From assembly GCF_024347335.1 (NCBI RefSeq), contig NZ_AP025463.1:1-64000 (forward strand): a stretch of DNA of 64,000 nt, in the 5' to 3' direction. Below, piece after piece: positions 47,020 through 55,222 of the stretch (within the stretch, counting starts at the first letter, position 1; each line of letters begins with the position of its first letter). The notes beneath the pieces were generated by a model that was not told where the DNA came from, ran no database searches, and saw nothing but the letters and a program-made list of their open reading frames with translations. Source of the stretch: Vibrio celticus (GTDB taxonomy: Bacteria > Pseudomonadota > Gammaproteobacteria > Enterobacterales > Vibrionaceae). Both the position numbers and the translations under genes were made by a program.

Positions 47020-49194
47020 ATGATAGATCCTTCGCTTTTACTCGATGGCCTAAACGATAAACAACGTGAGGCGGTCGCGGCACCTTTAGAAAACCTACTT
47101 ATTCTGGCAGGTGCTGGCAGTGGTAAAACGCGAGTGTTGGTGCATCGTATCGCTTGGTTGCAAAGTGTAGAGCAAGCATCACCGTTCTCTATTATGTCGG
47201 TTACCTTCACCAACAAAGCGGCAGCAGAGATGCGTGGTCGTATTGAAGAGTTGATGATGGGCAGCTCGTCAGGTATGTGGAACGGCACCTTCCACGGTAT
47301 CTGTCATCGTATTCTTCGTGCTCACTACCTAGATGCAAAACTGCCAGAAGACTTCCAGATCATTGACTCAGATGATCAGATTCGCTTACTACGTCGCTTA
47401 ATCAAGGCGCAAAACCTTGATGAAAAGCAGTGGCCAGCCAAGCAAGCTTCTTGGTGGATCAATGGCAAGAAAGACGAAGGGCTGCGCCCAAGTCACATTG
47501 ACGCCTACCATGATCCAATAACTCAAACGTGGTTAAAGATTTACTCTGCTTACCAAGAGGCATGTGATCGTGCTGGCTTGGTCGACTTTGCTGAGATCTT
47601 GTTGAGATCGCATGAACTATTGCGCGATAAGAAACACATCCGCGAGCACTACCAAGCTCGTTTCAAGCACATTCTTGTCGACGAATTTCAAGATACCAAC
47701 AACATCCAATACGCTTGGTTACGTATGATGGCAGGCCCGGATTGCCGTGTGATGATCGTGGGTGATGATGACCAATCTATCTATGGTTGGCGTGGTGCGA
47801 AGATCGAAAATATTCAGAAGTTCTTGGATGAATTCCCAGGTGCTTCGACGGTTCGACTTGAACAAAACTACCGTTCAACCAAAACCATTCTGCAGGCGTC
47901 GAACGAGCTTATCTCGAACAACACCGAACGTATGGGTAAAGAGCTGTGGACTGATGGCAACGATGGCGAGCCAATCTCTGTGTACTCGGCTTATAACGAG
48001 CTAGATGAAGCGCGTTTCACGGTTAGCAAAATCAAAGAGTGGCAAGAGAAAGGCGGTGCGTTAGAAGATACCGCGATGCTTTATCGTAATAACGCCCAAT
48101 CTCGTGTTCTTGAAGAAGCTTTGATCCAAGGTGGTCTCCCTTACCGAATCTACGGCGGCATGCGATTCTTCGAGCGTCAAGAAATCAGAGACGCCTTGAG
48201 CTACATGCGCTTAATGAGCAACCGCAGTAATGATGCGGCGTTTGAACGTGTGGTTAATACGCCAACGCGTGGCTTGGGTGATAAAACGTTAGAAACGATT
48301 CGTCTTGCAGCGCGTGATCGTGGTGCAACCATGTGGGAAGCCAGTGTTGCTTTGATAGAAGAGCAAGTGCTACCCAGTCGTGCTGCGGGTGCATTAAGTC
48401 GCTTTATCGAGCTGATTAATGCGCTTGAAGATGACACGTTGGAACTTAGCCTACACGAACAAACCGACCACGTGATTAAATCGTCGGGTCTGTTTGCGAT
48501 GTACGAGCAAGAGAAGGGTGAGAAGTCGAAGGCACGTATTGAGAACTTGGAAGAATTGGTAACGGCAACGCGTCAGTTTGAAAAGCCAGAAGAAGCGGAT
48601 GAGATGAGCATGCTTACTGCTTTCTTGACTCATGCAGCGTTAGAGGCGGGTGAAGGTCAGGCTGATGAGTTTGATGACGCGGTTCAGCTAATGACTCTGC
48701 ACAGTGCCAAAGGCCTAGAGTTCCCAATGGTATTCATGGTGGGTGTCGAAGAAGGCATGTTCCCAAGCCAGATGTCAGCAGAAGAAGCTGGGCGCTTGGA
48801 AGAAGAGCGTCGTCTGTGTTATGTGGGCATGACTCGTGCGATGGAGAAGCTGTACATCACCTACGCTGAGATGCGTCGTTTGTACGGACAAGACAAATAC
48901 CACAAACCGTCACGCTTTATTCGTGAGCTGCCCGAGACCTGTCTGGATGAAGTACGTATGAAGGCACAAGTGAGCCGTCCTGCAAGCAGCGGTCGCTTTA
49001 GCCAAACTGCCGTGAAAGAGAATTTCAACGAAACGGGCTTTAGCTTGGGCTCTCGCGTTAAGCACCCTAAGTTTGGTGAAGGTACCATCATCAACTTCGA
49101 GGGAAGTGGCCCGCAGAGCCGAGTTCAAGTCGCGTTTAATGGTGAAGGCATCAAGTGGTTAGTGACGGCTTACGCGCGTTTAGAACAGCTTTAA
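47020..49194 (+). CDS. uvrD: DNA helicase II UvrD
   Basis: SF1A 3'-5' helicase for nucleotide-excision and mismatch repair. The 724 residues start MIDPSLLLDGLNDKQREAVAAP. Motifs are in order: Walker A GAGSGKT at 31-37, TFTNKAAAEMRGRI, DEFQDTN, GDDDQSIYGWRGA, LEQNYRST, LMTLHSAKGLEF and EERRLCYVGMTRA. A C-terminal Tudor-like segment (GSRVKHPKFGEGTIINFEGSG) near 660 fits UvrD/PcrA. Monocistronic, with a terminator. Confidence 0.96.
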   Translation: MIDPSLLLDGLNDKQREAVAAPLENLLILAGAGSGKTRVLVHRIAWLQSVEQASPFSIMSVTFTNKAAAEMRGRIEELMMGSSSGMWNGTFHGICHRILRAHYLDAKLPEDFQIIDSDDQIRLLRRLIKAQNLDEKQWPAKQASWWINGKKDEGLRPSHIDAYHDPITQTWLKIYSAYQEACDRAGLVDFAEILLRSHELLRDKKHIREHYQARFKHILVDEFQDTNNIQYAWLRMMAGPDCRVMIVGDDDQSIYGWRGAKIENIQKFLDEFPGASTVRLEQNYRSTKTILQASNELISNNTERMGKELWTDGNDGEPISVYSAYNELDEARFTVSKIKEWQEKGGALEDTAMLYRNNAQSRVLEEALIQGGLPYRIYGGMRFFERQEIRDALSYMRLMSNRSNDAAFERVVNTPTRGLGDKTLETIRLAARDRGATMWEASVALIEEQVLPSRAAGALSRFIELINALEDDTLELSLHEQTDHVIKSSGLFAMYEQEKGEKSKARIENLEELVTATRQFEKPEEADEMSMLTAFLTHAALEAGEGQADEFDDAVQLMTLHSAKGLEFPMVFMVGVEEGMFPSQMSAEEAGRLEEERRLCYVGMTRAMEKLYITYAEMRRLYGQDKYHKPSRFIRELPETCLDEVRMKAQVSRPASSGRFSQTAVKENFNETGFSLGSRVKHPKFGEGTIINFEGSGPQSRVQVAFNGEGIKWLVTAYARLEQL

Positions 49195-49272
49195 TCCGTT
49201 ACTTCAGTATCTAGAAAGCCGTTTGGTCTTTAAAAATCGTTCAGCATTTAAAAGTAATCCGCATTAAAAACA

Positions 49273-49302
49273 GAAAGAGCAGCCAATGGCTGCTCTTTTT
49301 AT
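49273..49302 (+). terminator. terminator between uvrD and tpx
   Basis: The stem AAAGAGCAGCC / GGCTGCTCTTT with an AAT loop is followed by TTATT. It may also work for convergent tpx. Confidence 0.85.
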
Positions 49303-49364
49303 TGCTCGGAACCAGTCTAAATAGGTTGAATCGAGCTTAAGGCATTTCTGCCCAGAAAGAACAC

Positions 49365-49862
49365 TTACAGTGCTGCAAGTGCCGCTTCGTAGTTTGGTTC
49401 TTCAGTGATCTCTGCAACCAACTCGCTGTGTGTTACCACACCTTTTTCATCAACAACCACAACTGCACGTGTAGTTAGGCCTGATAGTGGGCCTTCAGCA
49501 ATCGCTACGCCGTAGTCTGATGCGAACGCAGGAGAACGGAAAGTTGAAGCGTGTTGAACGCCTTCAATGCCTTCTAATTCGCAGAAGCGACCCGCAGCAA
49601 ACGGTAGGTCAGCAGAAATACAAACCACAACCGTGTTTTCAAGCTCAGCCGCTTTTGCGTTGAACGTACGTACGCTCGTTGCACAAGTTGCTGTGTCGAT
49701 GCTTGGGAAGATGTTTAGAACCACTTTCTTGCCTTCAAGAGAAGCAAGAGTCAGTTCAGAAAGATCGCCTGCAGCAAGTGCAAAGCTTGGTGCTTGTTCG
49801 CCAGTTTGTGGGAATGTGCCTGTTAGCGGTACAGCAGCGCCTTTGAAGGTAACGTGTGACAT
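49365..49862 (-). CDS. tpx: thiol peroxidase Tpx
   Basis: Atypical 2-Cys peroxiredoxin that reduces alkyl hydroperoxides using thioredoxin. The 165 residues begin MSHVTFKGAAVPLTGTFP. The peroxidatic Cys is in SIDTATCATSVRTFN near 61 and the resolving Cys in GRFCELEGIEG near 94. The length matches E. coli Tpx (168). Single gene on the minus strand. The CsrB RNA ends about 160 bp upstream. Confidence 0.95.
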   Translation of the reverse strand: MSHVTFKGAAVPLTGTFPQTGEQAPSFALAAGDLSELTLASLEGKKVVLNIFPSIDTATCATSVRTFNAKAAELENTVVVCISADLPFAAGRFCELEGIEGVQHASTFRSPAFASDYGVAIAEGPLSGLTTRAVVVVDEKGVVTHSELVAEITEEPNYEAALAAL

Positions 49863-50021
49863 GAATTGTCCTTAGTTTAATTATGGTTATGAGACTAGTT
49901 GAGCCTAGTTCGACTTACGTTACTCTGAAGTGGTTAAGAAGTGAATGCTTTAAATGTCAGAATTGTAATCAAAGGTCTTTGATTTATTTGCTGAGAAGGG
50001 AATAAATGAAACGGCAGATAA
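49863..50021. other. gap between tpx and the CsrB terminator
   Basis: About 160 bp that should hold the tpx promoter on the minus strand. No other feature seen. Confidence 0.5.
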
Positions 50022-50439
50022 AGAAAAACCCCGAGAGCTTGCGCTCATCGGGGTCTATAGTCTTACTCGCAGCAATCCGGCTACTAAGTGTGCTCCATGC
50101 ATCAAATCCATGATAGTGTGCTGTTATCCTTCAGCGTATTCCTTTCGTCGCCTTCCTAGCGGTGTCCTTGATCTTATCCTGATCTGCCAACAATCCTCGT
50201 TAGCGCGCGTCACTTGTTCCTTGAGCGGTGTCCTTTACATCATCCTGATGTTCAGTCCTTTCCTCGTCCAGAGGCGTCCATTGTCTTTCCTTAGTAGCAA
50301 CCATCCTAGTTACTATTGCGTCCATTCAATGTCCATTTCGCTATCCATGCCGATTATTCATCCTGAGTAATCGAATCTTCATCCTGAAGATAACCAAGTC
50401 CTTGGCGTTTCCTGTTCCGTGTCAGCATCCTTCCGACAC
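50022..50439 (-). ncRNA. csrB: CsrB-family small RNA
   Basis: A non-coding RNA of about 418 nt that sequesters the translational regulator CsrA. On the minus strand I count about 29 GGA motifs. Several sit in hairpin loops typical of CsrA sites, such as CATC-AGGAT-GATG, CTTC-AGGAT-GAAG and GATC-AGGATA-AGATC. The 3' part AGTAGCCGGATTGCTGCGA resembles the end of E. coli CsrB before its terminator. The 5' end near 50439 follows TAATAT and begins with a GTGTC/GACAC stem around GGAAGGAT. Small reading frames on the plus strand here are chance. Confidence 0.9.
50024..50054 (-). terminator. CsrB terminator
   Basis: On the minus strand ACCCCGATGAGC / GCTCTCGGGGT (loop GCAA) forms a strong stem with one mismatch, followed by TTTTTC. 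Confidence 0.92.
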
Positions 50440-50444
50440 CATTC

Positions 50445-50472
50445 ATATTACCGATTCCTTATTTATCAGCAA
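50445..50472 (-). promoter_or_regulatory. csrB promoter
   Basis: On the minus strand, TTGCTG (50472-50467), a 16-bp spacer and TAATAT (50450-50445) are placed so that transcription would begin near 50439, at the first GGA hairpin. Confidence 0.6.
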
Positions 50473-50586
50473 TGGTGCATAAGCGAATTTCTATATAATT
50501 ATTTGAATGATAAACGTACGTATTGTTTATTTTCAGTTAGTTATGGCATCTTAGTGCTTGATTTCGCAGTTAAATATCGATATTTA

Positions 50587-50626
50587 CTCACTGCCTTGTG
50601 AGAGATCTCGCACAAGACAGGGAGTA
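50587..50626. promoter_or_regulatory. GacA/UvrY/VarA activator palindrome upstream of csrB
   Basis: TGTGAGAGATCTCGCACA (50597-50614) matches the 18-bp GacA/UvrY box TGTAAGAGATCTCTTACA with its central GAGATCTC intact. It lies about 160 bp upstream of the predicted csrB start, the usual distance for these upstream activating sequences. Flanking bases extend the imperfect palindrome to 40 bp, so it may double as the ggt terminator. Confidence 0.82.
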
Positions 50627-50644
50627 AAAAGGGAGTCTTTTCCC

Positions 50645-52402
50645 TTATTGGCCGATAGCTGCACCTTCACGACGAGGGTCTGCAGCGCCTTCTAAACCAT
50701 CTTTTGTGATGCGAATAGCGTGTAAACCCGAGTTTAGATCGCGAACGTTGACCTCAAATCCCATCTTTTCTAGCTCAGGTTTGAAGTTTTCCGCCGATGT
50801 TCCTTTTTCCAAATCTAAGGTTCCGAAACGGTTTAGGAAGTGTGGTTGGTTGATCGCTTGCTGAATATCCATGTCCCATTGAGTATGAGCAATGATCGCT
50901 TGTGCGACATAACCGATGATACGGCTGCCACCCGGAGAGCCAATCGCCATGTAAGGTTTATCATCTTGCATGATGATGGTCGGTGCCATAGAAGAGCGCG
51001 GACGCTTACCCGGTTCAAGTCGGTTGGCGATAGGTTTGCCATCATTGTGGGTCTTGAATGAGAAATCCGTCAGTTCGTTGTTGAGTAGGAAACCTCTAAC
51101 CATCAAACGTGAACCAAAGGCATTCTCGATGGTGGTGGTCATCGATACGACATTGCCATCACTATCGACAATGTTGAAGTGGCTGGTGGATGGCAACTCA
51201 ATAGAAACATCTTGGCTTCTCTGCATTGCGTGATCCCACGGTGGGGTGCCTGAAGGTGCGCTGTCTAATGCCTTACCTGCGGTAATTAACTGAGCACGCT
51301 CCTGCAAATAGTCAGTATTCACTAACCCTTGGGTTGGCATAGGCACATAATCTTGATCTGCCATGTACATACCACGGTCTGCAAAGGCTAAGCGAGAAGC
51401 GTCTGCTAACACTTGCCAAGATTTTGCGTCGTTTGGCCCCCATGATTTGAGGTCAAACTGCTCAGTCATTGCAAGGATTTGTCCAACCGTTAACGCACCA
51501 GAGCTTGGTGGCCCCATTCCGCAAATATCGTAGTTTTCATAAGCAGAACAAACCGGTTCGCGCTGCTTAATTGAATACGCGTCGAAATCTTTCTGCGCTA
51601 ATACGCCAGGGTTACCTTTGGCTGTTTGCACAGTATTAATGATGTCGGCAGAGATCTCACCTTGATAGAAGGCCTTAGCACCGTTCTTCGAGATAGCGTT
51701 TAACGTTGCCGCGTATTCTGGGTTCTTAAGTTGAGTACCCGCTGTTTTCGGGCTGCCATCGGCATTGAAGAAGTAAGCCTTAGTTGTGGCAAATCGGCTT
51801 AGTCGCTCTTGGTCATTCTCAATCAAGGTGGCTAAACGTGGACTGATGGTGAAACCTTCCTCAGCCAACTGAGCGATAGGTTTAATCAGTGATGCCCATT
51901 CTAGCTTGCCGTATTTCTGGTGAGTGTCCCACAGCAATTGCACCGTGCCCGGCGTGGCAACAGAACGACCGCCAACCACGGCATCATAGAATTTAAGCGG
52001 TTGTCCGTTTTCGTCTTGGAATAGACGTGGTGTGGCATCAAGCGGCGCAGTTTCACGGCCATCGTAGGTCTTGAGCTGTTTGTATTTACCATCAAAATAG
52101 ACAAGGAACGCGCCGCCACCAATACCCGATGACTGAGGTTCCACTAAACCAAGCATAAGCTGCACGGCAACCATGGCGTCAATTGCGTTACCACCACGAG
52201 CAAGTACATCGGCGCCAGCTTGTGTGGCAAGAGGGTTGGCTGCGGTGACCATCCAATCGTTGGCTTTAACTAGTTGTTTGGTTTCTAAACCACTACTTTG
52301 TTCGGGTGCGACGGAATCGGCAGCTTGATTTGCCCAACTGACGTGAGAGGCAAAAAGTAGGGTAGAAGTGGCGAGGGTTGTTAGTTTTGTTTTCCACTGC
52401 AT
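50645..52402 (-). CDS. ggt: gamma-glutamyltransferase (periplasmic)
   Basis: N-terminal nucleophile hydrolase that cleaves gamma-glutamyl bonds of glutathione and related peptides. The 585-residue precursor has a Sec signal (about 1-24, ending HVSWA). Autocleavage is expected before the Thr of STSHFNIVDSDGNVVSMTTTIE near 405, giving large and small subunits. The small subunit carries RSSMAPTIIMQ and GSPGGSRII, which hold the substrate-binding residues. The length equals E. coli Ggt (580). Monocistronic. Confidence 0.95.
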   Translation of the reverse strand: MQWKTKLTTLATSTLLFASHVSWANQAADSVAPEQSSGLETKQLVKANDWMVTAANPLATQAGADVLARGGNAIDAMVAVQLMLGLVEPQSSGIGGGAFLVYFDGKYKQLKTYDGRETAPLDATPRLFQDENGQPLKFYDAVVGGRSVATPGTVQLLWDTHQKYGKLEWASLIKPIAQLAEEGFTISPRLATLIENDQERLSRFATTKAYFFNADGSPKTAGTQLKNPEYAATLNAISKNGAKAFYQGEISADIINTVQTAKGNPGVLAQKDFDAYSIKQREPVCSAYENYDICGMGPPSSGALTVGQILAMTEQFDLKSWGPNDAKSWQVLADASRLAFADRGMYMADQDYVPMPTQGLVNTDYLQERAQLITAGKALDSAPSGTPPWDHAMQRSQDVSIELPSTSHFNIVDSDGNVVSMTTTIENAFGSRLMVRGFLLNNELTDFSFKTHNDGKPIANRLEPGKRPRSSMAPTIIMQDDKPYMAIGSPGGSRIIGYVAQAIIAHTQWDMDIQQAINQPHFLNRFGTLDLEKGTSAENFKPELEKMGFEVNVRDLNSGLHAIRITKDGLEGAADPRREGAAIGQ

Positions 52403-52493
52403 GATCTTCTCCTTTTAATATGCAGAGCTAGATTGGCAGTGGAAAGATTAGATAGCCAGTGCGTTGTTAACGAATTGTAATCTTGATTCGAAT

Positions 52494-53156
52494 TTAAGCG
52501 ATTAAACCGGACAGCGACTGCCAAAGAATACTCGCGCCAATCAGGCTGAATACCACGCCACATAAGCCATCGATGTATACCGTTGCTTCGCTAAGTTTCT
52601 TCTGTAGAGCCTTAGTCGAAAGCATCCACGCCAGTAGTGAAAACCAAAACAGAGACAGACCAAACAGGATAATAAGCGCAAAGCCTTTACCTGATAGAGA
52701 CATGTCGGCAGGCACTAAGCTCGACATCAAGCTGATAAAGAACACCAAAGCCTTTGGGTTAAGAATATTGGTCGCAAACCCTTTCGAAAATGCCTGACGT
52801 TTGTTGGTCAAAATCAGATCTTTGGCATTGACGGTATCGTCGTCATCGTCGTGGTTCTGAATGATTTGCCAGGTTGCTTTAAGGGCACCGTAGCCTAAGT
52901 AGAGCAAGTAGCTACCGCCAGCCAATTGGATAATGGCAAATAGGGTTGGTTGCTGGTGGACTAGGTAACTGATTCCCGTCAGGCTCAGTAACGAATGCAG
53001 TAAGATCCCGCAAGATAAACCAAGCGCAATGTACAAGCCTGTTTGTCTGCCGTGGCGTGTCGCATTTTGCACGACTAACGCAAAGTCTGGGCCGGGGCTC
53101 ATCAAAGCGATGAAATGGATAGAGGCGAGGGTGATCAGTATGGTGACTTCGTTCAT
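52494..53156 (-). CDS. LysE/RhtB-family amino-acid exporter
   Basis: Membrane exporter of amino acids or related metabolites. The start is taken at ATG 53156 (MNEVTILITLASIHFIALMSPGPDFALV), since the upstream TTG extension lacks support. The 220-residue protein has six membrane helices, the family signature MSPGPDFALVVQNATRHGRQ near the start and NPKALVFFISL near 135. The AraC gene next to it, transcribed in the same direction, is a candidate regulator. Confidence 0.88.
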   Translation of the reverse strand: MNEVTILITLASIHFIALMSPGPDFALVVQNATRHGRQTGLYIALGLSCGILLHSLLSLTGISYLVHQQPTLFAIIQLAGGSYLLYLGYGALKATWQIIQNHDDDDDTVNAKDLILTNKRQAFSKGFATNILNPKALVFFISLMSSLVPADMSLSGKGFALIILFGLSLFWFSLLAWMLSTKALQKKLSEATVYIDGLCGVVFSLIGASILWQSLSGLIA

Positions 53157-53253
53157 GTCAGTTCTCAATAACGTTGCCGCTATTTTAAATAAGTAATCGT
53201 ATTGAGCGTAGCTTACCGCGATTTGAAATCGAGCAATTGTAAATTATCAACAC

Positions 53254-54048
53254 TTAGTTGATTTGTGAGGGGGGTACGCCGAATGTGGTTTTGAATGCCT
53301 TGGAGAAGTGTGCTTGATCATAGAAGCCCACTTGGTGCGCGACCTTGGTACCACATATCCCAGACTTAATCAGACGCATGCTCTGTTCCATACGTAAACG
53401 GCTCAGCCATGCATAAGGGGTAATGCCCATTTTGTTCTTAAAGTGACGTTGAAATTGTGTTGTGGTGAGATCGCATAGTTCAGACAGCTGCTCTAGGCGC
53501 ACTGGTTGGTCGAGGTTTGCCATCAAATAGTCTTTTAGCGTGTTAACCGATTGAGTACCAAGCTGTACTTGAGTTTTCGATCCAAACTGAGCGTAACGAT
53601 CGACGATCGTCGAGAATCCCTCGAATGGTAGGCAATCTTGAGCGAGTTGGCTGATGTCTTGATTGATTAACAGACCGTGCAAGTTGCGTAATTGTAAAAA
53701 TGCAGCTTGATCGGAGAGGATCAACTCAGAAAAGCCCAATGTGTGACCATTTTGCTTGGGATCGGCAAGATCTTGAAACCATTGGGGAGAAACTGCAAAC
53801 ACACTGACTTGATAACCTGAATCGAGTTTGGAGTGCCCATCATGCAGCTCATCAGGTGGCATGATAACAACTTGGCCTGCACCGACATGGTGGCTCGTCC
53901 CTTTGTAGGCGAACTTTTGCTGCCCTTGGGTAATTAAGCCGATGTGAAAGTCCAAATGATAGTGGCGTTGAAAGGCAAACTCTTGGTATTGAGCTTGGAT
54001 CAGGCTGATATCTTCTGTTGGGGTAGAGTAGTAGTGGACTTTATCCAT
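53254..54048 (-). CDS. AraC-family transcriptional regulator
   Basis: The 264-residue product (from ATG 54048; a TTG seven codons earlier is the alternative) has an N-terminal cupin-like sensing domain (FAFQRHYHLDFHIGLITQGQQKF). Two C-terminal helix-turn-helix motifs follow (VRLEQLSELCDLTTTQFQRHFKNKMGITPYAWL, and VAHQVGFYDQAHFSKAFKTTFGVPP). It lies 97 bp upstream of the LysE-type exporter gene on the same strand. That pairing is common for inducible amino-acid exporters, but the inducer is unknown. Confidence 0.88.
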   Translation of the reverse strand: MDKVHYYSTPTEDISLIQAQYQEFAFQRHYHLDFHIGLITQGQQKFAYKGTSHHVGAGQVVIMPPDELHDGHSKLDSGYQVSVFAVSPQWFQDLADPKQNGHTLGFSELILSDQAAFLQLRNLHGLLINQDISQLAQDCLPFEGFSTIVDRYAQFGSKTQVQLGTQSVNTLKDYLMANLDQPVRLEQLSELCDLTTTQFQRHFKNKMGITPYAWLSRLRMEQSMRLIKSGICGTKVAHQVGFYDQAHFSKAFKTTFGVPPSQIN

Positions 54049-54134
54049 GGTACAAAAAAGCTTGGTCAAATAGTCATCAATTCAACCAAGCTTATCTGCG
54101 TATTAAGGGATTGTCTTGTAAAAAACGATCAATA

Positions 54135-55043
54135 TCACTGTTTCGCCAGTTTGTTCTTCTTGTTGTTACGCAGGCCATCAAAGCTGAAAATAACCAGTGC
54201 CCCCCATATGAAAGCAAAGGTGATCGCTTTATCTGAGGTAAAGGCTTCACCGTAAATCAGAACCGCCAGTAAGAACATCAAGCTTGGGCCTATGTACTGG
54301 AAGAAACCGAGTGTCGATAGCTTCAATCGAGTTGCAGCGCCAGTAAAACACAGCAGTGGAATGGTTGTAATAACACCTGCAGCAACCAGTAATAGGTTGA
54401 GTTGCATTGGGTTCATCGATAAGTCTGAAGTTGGGCTATCGGCAATAAACAGTAAGTAGGTAGCTGCGAGAGGTAGCATCACCAGAGTTTCAATGAACAA
54501 CCCTGTTTGCGCTTCTAAGCTAACTTTTTTACGCAGCAAACCATAAAAACCAAAGCTAAAGGCTAGAGCAATGGCGACGATTGGCACTGAACCGAAGGCA
54601 ATTAATTGGATTAATACGCCAATCGCAGCCAGAGCCACAGCAAACCATTGCAGCTTACGCAAGCGTTCGCCTAGGAAGAGCATACCGAGCAACACGTTAA
54701 TCAGCGGGTTGATGTAATACCCTAAACTGGCATCAAGCATGTGATTGGAGTTGACCGCCCAGATAAAGATCAGCCAGTTGGCACCCACTAAAGTGGAGGT
54801 CGCCACTAAATAGAGCATTTTTGGTTTTGAGGTCAGGGTGTCACGGACTTTACGCCAGCTGCGGCCAATGTGCAGTAAGAAAGCGAGTAGGAAAAAAGAC
54901 CATACTACACGGTGGCTGAGGATCTCTAACGGGGAAACGTCACTTAAAGATTTGAAATATATAGGGGCGATACCCCACATTGTGTAGGCACCGACGGCAA
55001 GCAAAACTCCTTGGCGCGTACGTTGTTGTTCTTCCTGTGTCAT
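54135..55043 (-). CDS. rarD: EamA-family transporter RarD
   Basis: Predicted drug/metabolite permease of ten membrane helices. The 302 residues begin QGVLLAVGAYTMWGIAPIYFKSL and include SHRVVWSFFLL and LGFFQYIGPSLMFLLAV, as in E. coli RarD (296). The substrate is not established in the family. Divergent from recQ, with 179 bp between the starts. Confidence 0.9.
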   Translation of the reverse strand: MTQEEQQRTRQGVLLAVGAYTMWGIAPIYFKSLSDVSPLEILSHRVVWSFFLLAFLLHIGRSWRKVRDTLTSKPKMLYLVATSTLVGANWLIFIWAVNSNHMLDASLGYYINPLINVLLGMLFLGERLRKLQWFAVALAAIGVLIQLIAFGSVPIVAIALAFSFGFYGLLRKKVSLEAQTGLFIETLVMLPLAATYLLFIADSPTSDLSMNPMQLNLLLVAAGVITTIPLLCFTGAATRLKLSTLGFFQYIGPSLMFLLAVLIYGEAFTSDKAITFAFIWGALVIFSFDGLRNNKKNKLAKQ

Positions 55044-55222
55044 GCATCTTTCTCTAGCACTGAGTGCTTATTAATAAGATTTATAAGAGAGTTGGTCAGT
55101 ATAGGAGCGATAACCCTTTTCACCTAACAATTTGCGGTTTAATTCGCCAGCGTTCCCCTCTACAATGTGCGACTTGCTTGCCGAAGATGCTTGCTGATTT
55201 AATACCTCGATTAGGAACCACA

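Noticed and set aside
50110..50601. 86- and 60-codon frames on the plus strand
   Set aside because: They are antisense to the CsrB RNA and its promoter; the Ser/Pro-rich composition comes from repeated TCC.
55064..55222. 53-codon N-terminal extension of RecQ
   Set aside because: It lies in the rarD-recQ promoter region, lacks family similarity, and the ATG at 55223 has a good ribosome-binding site.
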